Shown here one piece after another: positions 1 through 5,485 of a stretch of DNA of 12,606 nucleotides. The stretch spans positions 1-12,606 of the forward strand of contig NZ_LXSQ01000026.1 in the NCBI RefSeq assembly GCF_001648475.1, in the 5' to 3' direction. The notes under the pieces were generated by a model. It was not told the DNA's origin. It saw only the letters and a list, made by a program, of their open reading frames with translations, and searched no databases. The position numbers and the translations under genes were made by a program. Origin of the DNA: Eikenella halliae (lineage in GTDB: Bacteria; Pseudomonadota; Gammaproteobacteria; Burkholderiales; Neisseriaceae). Positions within the stretch are counted from its first letter, which is position 1, and the number at the start of each line of letters is the position of its first letter.

Positions 1-75
1 TGCGGTTTGGCTGATGTTTTTGCATTGTTCGTAATAGTTTAAAGCTTTGTTCCTTAAGTCCGCAGAGTATGCCAT
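1..75 (-). CDS. IS630-family transposase, N-terminal fragment (cut by window edge)
   Basis: Only the first 25 codons are visible. They begin MAYSADLRNKALNYYEQ and continue CKNISQTA, which resembles the N-terminal helix-turn-helix DNA-binding region of IS630-family transposases. The ATG at 75-73 is preceded by GAAGG (83-87) with a 7-nt gap, a good ribosome binding site. The catalytic DDE domain would lie left of the window. The copy at the right edge shows the opposite (C-terminal) end of such a protein, so the two fragments may belong to near-identical elements, but they do not overlap and identity cannot be tested here. Confidence 0.75.
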   Translation of the reverse strand, partial: MAYSADLRNKALNYYEQCKNISQTA

Positions 76-127
76 GGTTAGACCTTCAAAGTTGAATATT
101 GTACTATTTTGTTTTTAATTTACTATA
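1..127 (-). mobile_element. IS630-family insertion sequence, 5' end only (truncated by window edge)
   Basis: This is the upstream end of an IS630-like element transcribed leftward. Its outer terminal repeat lies at 104-127. Read inward, it begins TATAGTAAATTAAAAAC and matches the terminal repeat at 12294-12317 at 22 of 24 positions. The terminal TA (126-127) fits the TA target duplication typical of IS630/Tc1/mariner elements. The start of the transposase gene sits inside, at 1-75. Whether the rest of the element is intact cannot be seen. Confidence 0.85.
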
Positions 128-153
128 GTTCAAACGCCCAATCCAAACAAAAC

Positions 154-192
154 AAATCCACCGGCAAGCCATCGTGTTTGCCGGCGGATTTT
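154..192 (-). terminator. Rho-independent terminator downstream of the small membrane protein gene
   Basis: An inverted repeat pairs 154-167 with 178-191 (AAATCCACCGGCAA against TTGCCGGCGGATTT, one mismatch) around a 10-nt loop. Read on the minus strand it is followed by a T-rich stretch (TTGTTTTGTTT), as expected of an intrinsic terminator. It starts 18 nt beyond the stop codon of the leftward gene. Confidence 0.8.
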
Positions 193-209
193 ATCGTTGC
201 GGGGGAGGA

Positions 210-431
210 TTATTCGTCATCTTCCTCTGTCAATGCAGGATGCGCCGCTTCCTGATTGCGGCCGATCAGCCACAACGCGCCGCCCACCACAACAAGTGCA
301 ATCTTAATGCCCCAGGCCACACCGTCCCCCCAGTTGTAAATCCAAGCCAATACTTTCGGCACACGGTTGAAGAAGTCTAGAAAAATCGCCAGGATGCCCA
401 AAATGGCCAAAGTGCTACCTATGTTTTGCAT
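210..431 (-). CDS. Small two-helix membrane protein, function unknown
   Basis: The 73-residue product is mostly two hydrophobic stretches. Residues about 4-20 (IGSTLAILGILAIFLDF) and about 41-60 (around GIKIALVVVGGALWLIG) are probable membrane helices, joined by a short segment containing RVPKVLAWIYNWGDG. The tail is hydrophilic and acidic, ending EEDDE. I do not recognise a family with a known role. The gene is probably real: the ATG at 431 follows AAGGGG (minus strand) at about 7-nt spacing, a good promoter lies just upstream, and a strong terminator follows the stop. It is divergent from luxS and shares its 124-bp upstream region, which does not by itself imply related function. Confidence 0.75.
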   Translation of the reverse strand: MQNIGSTLAILGILAIFLDFFNRVPKVLAWIYNWGDGVAWGIKIALVVVGGALWLIGRNQEAAHPALTEEDDE

Positions 432-467
432 GATTGTCCCCTTGTTGGTGGTTAAGAAAGAGACGAA

Positions 468-495
468 ATTCTACACAAAGCATACATTTTTTCAA
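468..495 (-). promoter_or_regulatory. Sigma-70-type promoter of the small membrane protein gene
   Basis: Read on the minus strand there is a -35 box TTGAAA (490-495), a 16-bp spacer and a -10 box TAGAAT (468-473). Transcription would start near 461, giving a leader of about 30 nt. The -35 box overlaps the candidate -35 region of the divergent luxS promoter. Confidence 0.6.
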
Positions 496-518
496 GCCAC
501 AAGCGAAAATGGTATGAT
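491..518 (+). promoter_or_regulatory. Candidate luxS promoter (extended -10)
   Basis: TATGAT at 513-518 is preceded by TGG (510-512), giving an extended -10 element. A weak -35-like TTCAAG lies at 491-496 with a 16-bp spacer. The start would be near 525, about 30 nt before the luxS ATG. It overlaps the promoter reading the other way, so the two probably compete for RNA polymerase. Confidence 0.5.
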
Positions 519-555
519 ACCGCCTTCGCAATTCCAACACCCAAAAGGAACCGCC

Positions 556-1065
556 ATGCCCCTTCTCGACAGCTTCACCGTAGACCACACCCGTATGCAC
601 GCCCCCGCCGTGCGCGTGGCCAAAAATATGCGCACCCCCAAAGGCGACGACATCACCGTGTTCGACCTGCGCTTCTGCGTGCCCAACCAAGAAATCCTGC
701 CCGAAAAAGGCATCCACACGCTGGAACACCTGTTTGCCGGCTTCATGCGTGATCACCTCAACAGCGCCAACGTAGAAATCATCGACATTTCCCCCATGGG
801 CTGCCGCACCGGCTTCTACATGAGCGTGATCGGCACCCCCAACGAAGAAGCCGTAGCCGCCGCCTGGCAAGCCGCCATGCAGGATATTTTAAACGTGCAA
901 AACCAAAGCCAAATCCCCGAGCTGAACGAATACCAATGCGGCACCTACCGCATGCACTCCCTTGAAGAAGCGCAGCAAATCGCCCGCAACATCCTCGCCC
1001 GCCAAATCGGCATCAATAAAAATGCCGACCTCGCCCTGAGCGAAGACATTCTCGGCAAGCTATAA
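556..1065 (+). CDS. luxS: S-ribosylhomocysteine lyase LuxS
   Basis: LuxS cleaves S-ribosylhomocysteine to homocysteine and DPD, the precursor of autoinducer-2, as part of the cytoplasmic activated methyl cycle. The 169-residue length is normal for the family. The metal-binding motif HTLEH is present (His54, His58), with the third zinc ligand Cys128 in EYQCGTY and the catalytic Cys83 in SPMGCRTGFYM; Glu57 and Arg39 are also conserved. All key residues are therefore intact. The start MPLLDSFTVDH is chosen because AAAAGGA (543-549) lies 6 nt upstream. The open frame extends back to 367, but the extra residues do not fit the family. The gene appears monocistronic, with its own promoter and a DUS hairpin 12 nt after the stop. 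No Pfs/MTAN gene, the preceding pathway step, is in the window. Confidence 0.97.
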   Translation: MPLLDSFTVDHTRMHAPAVRVAKNMRTPKGDDITVFDLRFCVPNQEILPEKGIHTLEHLFAGFMRDHLNSANVEIIDISPMGCRTGFYMSVIGTPNEEAVAAAWQAAMQDILNVQNQSQIPELNEYQCGTYRMHSLEEAQQIARNILARQIGINKNADLALSEDILGKL

Positions 1066-1077
1066 ATAGCCAAACAA

Positions 1078-1113
1078 AGAGGCTACCTGAAACATATTTT
1101 TCAGGTAGCCTCT
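1078..1113 (+). terminator. Inverted DUS pair acting as luxS terminator
   Basis: A perfect 15-bp stem pairs 1078-1092 with 1099-1113 around a 6-nt loop. Each arm contains the Eikenella DUS (1080-1091, and its reverse complement at 1100-1111). Paired uptake sequences after genes commonly double as terminators in Neisseriaceae. A T-run overlaps the start of the 3' arm, but no clean T-tract follows, so termination may be incomplete and the next gene could receive read-through. Confidence 0.75.
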
Positions 1114-1148
1114 ATCGCCCACCAAACCAAGCATTTGAAACAAAAGCC

Positions 1149-1364
1149 ATGCAAACCTTCTCTCTCAACGGCCACAAACACATCGCCCTGTGCGACCTGC
1201 TCAAACTCACCGGCCTGGCCGACAGCGGCGGCCAAGCCAAAACCTGGATCGCCGAAAGCCGCGTACGCCGCAACGGCGCAACCGAAACCCGCAAAACCGC
1301 CAAAATCCTCGCCGGCGAAATCATCGAGCTGGATAACGGTAGCGCGATTGAAGTGCAGGAATAA
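1149..1364 (+). CDS. ybcJ: YbcJ-like S4-domain RNA-binding protein
   Basis: This is a small cytoplasmic protein that is essentially a single S4 RNA-binding domain. The 71 residues follow the Escherichia coli YbcJ pattern closely: FSLNGHKHIALCDLLKL near the start, then SGGQAKTWIAE, a central NGATETRK and AGEIIELDNG. These cover the helix pair and beta-turn of the S4 fold. The family is thought to bind structured RNA, but its cellular role is not firmly known. The ATG at 1149 gives the family's usual N-terminus; only a weak AAAAG precedes it. No clear promoter lies in the 35 nt after the luxS hairpin, so transcription may be read-through from luxS. A Correia element begins 29 bp after the stop. 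Confidence 0.88.
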   Translation: MQTFSLNGHKHIALCDLLKLTGLADSGGQAKTWIAESRVRRNGATETRKTAKILAGEIIELDNGSAIEVQE

Positions 1365-1393
1365 CCCTGCCCAAGTTGGCGTAACCGCAAATA

Positions 1394-1502
1394 TATAGTG
1401 AATTAACAAAAACCAGTACAGCGTTGCCTCGCCTTGCCTTGCCGTAATATCTGTACTGTCTGCGGCTCGTCGCCTTGTCCTGATTTTTGTTAATTCACTA
1501 TA
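1394..1502 (+). mobile_element. Correia-type repeat element (CREE/Nemis MITE), short form, 109 bp
   Basis: The element opens TATAGTGAATTAACAAAAA and closes with the inverted counterpart TTTTTGTTAATTCACTATA. Its interior holds the segments AGCGTTGCCTCGCCTTG and CTGTCTGCGGCTCGTCGCC, recognisable as the Correia repeat enclosed element of Neisseria. The length corresponds to the internally deleted short form; the longer form carrying the IHF site is about 50 bp bigger. TA dinucleotides stand at both ends, as expected for TA-targeting insertion. Compared with the copy at 5195-5298 it has a 5-bp internal duplication (CCTTG). An outward rightward promoter is possible: TTGTCC (1475-1480), 18 bp, TATAAA (1499-1504). 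Confidence 0.88.
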
Positions 1503-1503
1503 A

Positions 1504-1563
1504 AAAGGCTACCTGAAAGCGCAATGCAGCAAAGTTTCTGCGTTGCGCTTTCAGGTAGCCTTT
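1504..1563. terminator. Long DUS hairpin, bidirectional terminator between convergent genes
   Basis: A 26-bp stem pairs 1504-1529 with 1538-1563 with a single mismatched position, around an 8-nt loop. It contains DUS copies at 1506-1517 and, inverted, at 1550-1561. The arms extend well past the DUS core (GCGCAATGCAG against CTGCGTTGCGC), making this the strongest hairpin in the window. A-rich flank on one side and T-rich flank on the other fit termination in both directions. It serves the rightward ybcJ gene and the leftward potI gene. Confidence 0.85.
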
Positions 1564-1602
1564 ACTTCAAACTGAGGGTATTGCCTCACCATGTTGGCAA
1601 TG

Positions 1603-2592
1603 CTAATCCTCCGAAACCTCATCGGTTGCTGCAGGCTCTTCCGCATGGCCATCTGCCTCCTGCGCAGCCTCCTCCGCTTCCATCAGTGCGGAGGGCGGCG
1701 GGGTAGCGGCAGCGGCAGCGGCTTCCTGGGCTTGTTTGTAGGCCAAGGCGGCTTCGCGGTCGCGTTTGTTGACGCGGCGCATCATGAAGTAGTTACCGGT
1801 GATGACGAGGGTGCCGATGATGGCGATTAGGAAGGTGGCCAGCACGTTCATCTGCGGGTTCACGCCGCGTTTTACTTTGGCGAAAATCAGCTGCGGCAGG
1901 GTGGTGTAGTTGGGGCCGCTGAGGAAGGAGGTGATTACCAGGTCGTCCATGGAAAGGGTCATGGCGAGCAGGAAGCCGGAGGCGATGGCGGGGGCGATCA
2001 GCGGCAGGGTGATCACCCAGAAGACCTTCCACGGCTTGGCGCCCAAATCCTGCGCGGCTTCTTCCAGGGATTGGTCGAGCTCGCCTAGGCGGGTGCGGAT
2101 GACCACGGTAACGTAGGCCATGCACAGGGTGGTGTGGCCGAGCCAGATGGTGAACCAGCCGCGCTCGAATTGCAGCCAGCTCAGGCTGGAGCCGCGCAGC
2201 AAGGCCTGCACCTGCAGAATCAGCATCACCAGCGAAATGCCGGTGATGATGTCGGGCATCACCATGGGGGCGGACACCATGCCGGTGAACAAGGTGCTGC
2301 CGCGGAAGCGTTTGATGCGCGCCAGGGCATAGGCGGCCATGGTACCGAGCACCACGGCGGCGGCAGAGGAAATGAGCGCGATGCGGATGGAGAGCCAGGT
2401 GGCTTCCAAAATCTCGCTGTTATTCAGCAGCGCGCCATACCATTTGGTGGAGAAGCCGCCCCATACGGTTACCAGCTCGGAGCGGTTGAAGGAATACACC
2501 ACCAACACCAGCAGCGGGATATAGAGGAAGGCCAGCCCCAAAAACAGGCAGATGCGCAGAAACCAGGTGGACGATGCAGATTTTCTAGCCAC
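1603..2592 (-). CDS. potI: Putrescine-type ABC transporter permease PotI
   Basis: This is one of two inner-membrane permeases of a polyamine importer. The product (329 residues) has about six hydrophobic helices. The conserved cytoplasmic EAA loop, which docks on the ATPase, reads LEEAAQDLGAKPWKVFWVI followed by TLPL. The start is set at the GTG at 2592, because AAGGAG (2599-2604) lies 6 nt upstream and the GTG overlaps the potH stop by 8 nt (GTGGCTAG), implying translational coupling. An in-frame ATG at 2622 lies inside potH and lacks such a site. The protein is about 48 residues longer than Escherichia coli PotI (281). The excess is a C-terminal Ala/Glu/Pro-rich tail after the last helix, encoded partly by a GGCAGC hexanucleotide repeat. 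Final gene of the operon. Confidence 0.93.
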   Translation of the reverse strand: MARKSASSTWFLRICLFLGLAFLYIPLLVLVVYSFNRSELVTVWGGFSTKWYGALLNNSEILEATWLSIRIALISSAAAVVLGTMAAYALARIKRFRGSTLFTGMVSAPMVMPDIITGISLVMLILQVQALLRGSSLSWLQFERGWFTIWLGHTTLCMAYVTVVIRTRLGELDQSLEEAAQDLGAKPWKVFWVITLPLIAPAIASGFLLAMTLSMDDLVITSFLSGPNYTTLPQLIFAKVKRGVNPQMNVLATFLIAIIGTLVITGNYFMMRRVNKRDREAALAYKQAQEAAAAAATPPPSALMEAEEAAQEADGHAEEPAATDEVSED

Positions 2593-3559
2593 GGCGTGCT
2601 CCTTCCAGCTGTTTGGCTTCATGACGGTGGAACAGGCCGATGGGCACCACCAAAAGCAGCACCATCACCACAGCCATGGCGGAGGCGAGCGGCCAGTCGT
2701 TTTGGGTGAAGAAGGCCTGCCACAGGGCTTTACCAATCATCAGGTGTTCGGGCCCGCCCACCAAATCGGGAATCACAAATTCGCCCACCGCCGGGATAAA
2801 CACCAACATGGAGCCAGCGATGATGCCGCTTTTGGAGAGCGGCAGGGTGATGGCGAAAAACGATTTCACCGGCCCGGCGCCCAAATCGGCAGAGGCCTCG
2901 AGCAGGCGGTTATCCAGCTTGAGGAGCTGGGTGTACAGCGGCAGCACCATAAAGGGCAGATAGGTGTACACCATCACGATATTGAGCGAGAAACTGTTGT
3001 AGAACATGTCCAGCGGCTGGTTAATCCAGCCCCAGCGCAACAGCAGGTTGTTGATGATGCCGTTTTGCGAAAGCAGGCCCATCCAGGCGTACACACGCAG
3101 CAGCAGCGAGGTCCAAAACGGCAGCATAATGGCCAAGAGCAGCGGGTTGCGCCATTTTTCGCGGCTGCGCGAGATGGCGTAAGCGATGGGGTAGCCGGCC
3201 AGCAGGCAGATCAGCGTGGTGGTGATGGCGGTTTTGATGGAGAGCAGGTAGATGTGCACATACAGGTTGCTGCCGGATTTGTCGGCAAAGGGGTTGAGCC
3301 CGAGCCACAGCGACTGCCAGAAATTATCGAAAATGCCAGTGTAGTTCAGGTAGCTCAGGGAAATATTCACGCGTCCGGCCGCTTCGTCCACCGTGTAGAG
3401 CGGGGTGTAGGGCGGAATCGAAGTGGCTTGCTCGGCCAGGCTGATTTTCAACACGAAGAAGAAAGGAATCAGGAAGAGCACCAGCAGCCACAAATAAGGT
3501 ATGCCGATAACCAGCCCCTGCCCGGGGCTGAGTTTGCGTTTTAAAGCCTGCCATTTCAT
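2585..3559 (-). CDS. potH: Putrescine-type ABC transporter permease PotH
   Basis: This is the partner permease to PotI. The 324 residues compare with about 317 in Escherichia coli. A short cytoplasmic N-terminus leads into a first helix (around IGIPYLWLLVLFLIPFFF), then a periplasmic segment with SIPPYTPLYTVDE of the kind PotH proteins carry, then five more helices. The EAA loop is LLEASADLGAGPVKSFFAIT followed by LPL. The ATG at 3559 is the only sensible start, but its ribosome binding site is unusual. The nearest purine-rich stretch, GAGAGG, is fused to a DUS (3561-3572), and the DUS fills the gap up to the start codon. A 228-bp spacer separates it from potG, so it may depend on potG read-through or on an unseen promoter. 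Confidence 0.94.
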   Translation of the reverse strand: MKWQALKRKLSPGQGLVIGIPYLWLLVLFLIPFFFVLKISLAEQATSIPPYTPLYTVDEAAGRVNISLSYLNYTGIFDNFWQSLWLGLNPFADKSGSNLYVHIYLLSIKTAITTTLICLLAGYPIAYAISRSREKWRNPLLLAIMLPFWTSLLLRVYAWMGLLSQNGIINNLLLRWGWINQPLDMFYNSFSLNIVMVYTYLPFMVLPLYTQLLKLDNRLLEASADLGAGPVKSFFAITLPLSKSGIIAGSMLVFIPAVGEFVIPDLVGGPEHLMIGKALWQAFFTQNDWPLASAMAVVMVLLLVVPIGLFHRHEAKQLEGARRG

Positions 3560-3787
3560 TTTCAGGTAGCCTCTCTTGCTTGCCCTGGCCTGAAAGTGCG
3601 GTTTCAGGTTTCAGGTAGCCTTTTCATGTTCGGCTGCCTTGCCGAACCGGTATGTTGGTGTTCACTGTGTTGCAGCTGCGTTTTGGCTGCGCGGAAACTT
3701 TGCTTGGCGACGCCAAAACATCACAAAGCTGCGCTTTCGCCCCGCAGAAACTCGTCTTCCTGCGGAAGCCTCGTTTTCAGGTAGCCT
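3560..3787 (-). other. DUS-rich spacer between potG and potH
   Basis: This 228-bp non-coding gap inside the pot operon holds three DUS copies, all in the same orientation (3561-3572, 3610-3621, 3776-3787). The first touches the potH start region and the last abuts the potG stop codon. Between them are small inverted repeats: CTTCC-TGC-GGAAG at 3756-3768, and GTTTTGGC (3680-3687) against GCCAAAAC (3712-3719). Because the three DUS are direct rather than inverted, they do not form the usual terminator with one another. I see no convincing promoter and no credible reading frame. Confidence 0.6.
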
Positions 3788-4912
3788 TTAACGGGTGAGC
3801 GGTACGGGCTGGTTGGCCGGCCAGCTCAGATACACGGTTTCGTCCCAAGTGGGCGGCTCCAGGTTGGCCAAATACCAATAAGACGACAGCACCTGGCTTT
3901 TCACCATGCGCCCGCTGGGCAGCTGCACATGATAAATGGCGAAACTGCCCAAATAGGCGATTTCCTTCACCGTGCCGATAGTCCAGTTGTGTTCGCCCGC
4001 ATTGGCCGGTTTTTCCTTGTGCATATTGATGTCTTCCGGGCGGATGCTGACCCACATGGTCTGCTCCTCCGGCCCGGCCACGCTGTGGTCGATGAGGATA
4101 TTCTGCGCCAGCTCGGGGCAGTCGATTTCGGCGTGGTCGGCCTCGTCGGCCACCAGATGGCCTTCAAAAATATTGGTTTCGCCGATGAATTCGGCGGTGA
4201 AGCGGCTGTTGGGGAAGTCGTACACCTCGCGCGGTGTGCCCACCTGCTGCAGCTGGCCTTCCGACATGATGGCGATGCGCGTGGCCATGGTCATAGCTTC
4301 TTCTTGGTCGTGCGTTACCATGATGCAGGTTACGCCCACCTTCTCCAGCGTATCCACCAATTCCAGCTGGGTTTGCTGGCGCAGGTTTTTATCCAGTGCG
4401 CCCAGAGGCTCGTCCAGTAGCAAAAGTTTGGGCTGCTTGGCCAGCGCGCGGGCCAGCGCGATGCGTTGCTGCTGCCCGCCGGAGAGCTGGTGCGGCTTGC
4501 GTTTGGCGTATTTGCTCATCTGCACCAGGCGCAGCATTTCCTCCACCCGTTCGGCAATCTGGTCTTTGGGCATTTTGTCCTGCTTCAGGCCGAAAGCGAT
4601 GTTCTGCTCCACCGTCATGTGCGGGAATAGCGCGTAGCTTTGGAACATCATGTTAATCGGCCTGTCGTAGGGCGGCAGGCGGGTGATGTCTTGCCCGTCC
4701 AAAATAATCTTGCCCTGATCCGGCGTTTCCATGCCCGCCAGCATACGCAGCAGCGTGGATTTGCCCGAGCCGGAACTGCCCAACAGGGCGAAGATTTCGT
4801 GTCGGTCGATATCCAAATCGATGTGGTCCACCGCATAATTCTCGCCGTAGGTTTTCACCACGTCTTTGATTTGCAGATAGGGCTTTTGGGGAGGGACGTA
4901 TTTTTCAGACAT
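3788..4912 (-). CDS. potG: Putrescine-type ABC transporter ATPase PotG
   Basis: This cytoplasmic ATPase powers the PotH-PotI permease pair. Numbered from the ATG at 4912 (374 residues) it shows Walker A GSSGSGKST (45-53), Q-loop Gln91, signature LSGGQQQR (143-150), Walker B LLLLDEP (163-169) and switch His201. All are intact. The segment PPYDRPINMMFQSYALFPHM is almost identical to Escherichia coli PotG, favouring PotG over PotA. A C-terminal TOBE-like regulatory domain occupies roughly the last 110 residues, with SIRPEDI and IAYLGSFAIYHVQLPSG. A TTG nine codons upstream (4939) is an alternative start; the ATG is preferred because it begins a normal N-terminus, though its GGAG site is 10 nt away. 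First gene of the operon; no substrate-binding protein gene adjoins it. Confidence 0.94.
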   Translation of the reverse strand: MSEKYVPPQKPYLQIKDVVKTYGENYAVDHIDLDIDRHEIFALLGSSGSGKSTLLRMLAGMETPDQGKIILDGQDITRLPPYDRPINMMFQSYALFPHMTVEQNIAFGLKQDKMPKDQIAERVEEMLRLVQMSKYAKRKPHQLSGGQQQRIALARALAKQPKLLLLDEPLGALDKNLRQQTQLELVDTLEKVGVTCIMVTHDQEEAMTMATRIAIMSEGQLQQVGTPREVYDFPNSRFTAEFIGETNIFEGHLVADEADHAEIDCPELAQNILIDHSVAGPEEQTMWVSIRPEDINMHKEKPANAGEHNWTIGTVKEIAYLGSFAIYHVQLPSGRMVKSQVLSSYWYLANLEPPTWDETVYLSWPANQPVPLTR

Positions 4913-4941
4913 GGGCACAGGGCTCCGCAGCAGTTGCAAAC

Positions 4942-4962
4942 CGGCTTCCGCACGGGAAGCCG
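4942..4962 (-). promoter_or_regulatory. GC-rich hairpin in the potG leader
   Basis: A perfect 8-bp stem (CGGCTTCC at 4942-4949 against GGAAGCCG at 4955-4962) has a 5-nt loop and lies about 30 nt upstream of the potG ATG. A second perfect 7-bp hairpin, TGAAGCG (5020-5026) against CGCTTCA (5033-5039), lies farther up the leader. They could modulate translation or transcript stability. No known riboswitch class is recognised, and regulation is only inferred. Confidence 0.35.
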
Positions 4963-5089
4963 CAGGTGGCAGTTTGTGTATGCTTGTTCAAAATGGCAAC
5001 GAGGCAAAAATGGTGACATTGAAGCGGCAAGGCGCTTCACCCGTATCGCCTTTCTATTCCAAGCGATAAATCACAGACTGCAAAGCGTA

Positions 5090-5118
5090 ATTGTAGGATA
5101 GAGCACCGGCAGGGGCAA
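5090..5118 (-). promoter_or_regulatory. Candidate promoter of the potGHI operon
   Basis: On the minus strand, TTGCCC (5113-5118) and TACAAT (5090-5095) are separated by 17 bp, the best sigma-70 match upstream of potG. Transcription would begin near 5083, giving a leader of about 170 nt that contains both hairpins described for this region. The second Correia element lies about 77 bp upstream of the -35 box. Confidence 0.5.
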
Positions 5119-5194
5119 TGAAAAAAACCGAATGTGCCTGCTTTTCGCCGATTCGGCAGGGAAAGTGTTGCCGACTGAAGGCATGCCGATGCAG

Positions 5195-5298
5195 TATAGT
5201 GAATTAACAAAAACCAGTACAGCGTTGCCTCGCCTTGCCGTAACGTGTGTACTGTCTGCGGCTCGCCGCCTTGTCCTGATTTTTGTTAATCCACTATA
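5195..5298 (+). mobile_element. Correia-type repeat element, short form, 104 bp
   Basis: This is a second copy of the element at 1394-1502, in the same orientation and nearly identical outside the centre. The left terminus is TATAGTGAATTAACAAAAA; the right terminus has the classical Neisseria form, ending TTAATCCACTATA, so the two ends differ by one base. It lacks the 5-bp internal duplication of the other copy. A rightward outward promoter is possible (TTGTCC 5271-5276, 18 bp, TATAAA 5295-5300). Leftward, the end creates a TATACT -10-like box, but no matching -35 is seen. Confidence 0.88.
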
Positions 5299-5300
5299 AA

Positions 5301-5359
5301 AGGCTACCTGAGCTGCCCGGACAAGCCGGCAAGCCATCATTCCCTTTTTCAGGTAGCCT
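5301..5359. repeat. Inverted DUS pair beside the Correia element
   Basis: AGGCTACCTGAG (5301-5312, one mismatch to the DUS) faces a perfect inverted DUS at 5348-5359. They can form an 11-bp stem with a 37-nt loop. No gene ends here on either strand, so a terminator role is doubtful unless it blocks transcription leaving the Correia element. The remaining bases of this 573-bp potG-ompA gap, about 5360-5412, show nothing recognisable. Confidence 0.7.
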
Positions 5360-5412
5360 CAATTCATGCCCAAGATTTCAAACGATTCAATACTCTGGTT
5401 TAAGCATAGAAA

Positions 5413-5470
5413 AGGCTACCTGAAATTTCAGCTTGGCGGCAATTCCGCTCTGCTGCTTTTCAGGTAGCCT
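5413..5470 (-). terminator. Inverted DUS pair downstream of the OmpA-like gene
   Basis: A perfect DUS (5413-5424) and its inverted copy (5459-5470) form a 13-bp stem (5413-5425 with 5458-5470) around a 32-nt loop. It starts 15 nt beyond the stop codon of the leftward OmpA-like gene, the usual position for a DUS terminator. Confidence 0.7.
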
Positions 5471-5485
5471 CAATTCCAGGCTGAA

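Noticed and set aside
367..1065. Longer luxS frame beginning at 367
   Set aside because: The extra residues overlap the divergent gene and both promoters, and LuxS proteins begin at the MPLLDSF position, where a ribosome binding site is present.
2590..2622. potI start at the ATG at 2622
   Set aside because: It lies inside potH without a good ribosome binding site, whereas the GTG at 2592 has AAGGAG at 6 nt and a typical coupled overlap.
2552..3544. Rightward 330-codon open frame opposite potH
   Set aside because: It is antisense to a clear permease gene, very rich in His, Gln and Gly, with no recognisable domain; a composition artefact of GC-rich coding DNA.
3596..3784. Rightward 62-codon frame in the potG-potH spacer
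   Set aside because: It runs against the operon through DUS and small inverted repeats, with no start signal or family pattern.
5071..5340. Leftward open frame of 89 codons upstream of potG
   Set aside because: Its middle is the translated Correia element and its ends are DUS and promoter sequence; no ribosome binding site or family resemblance.
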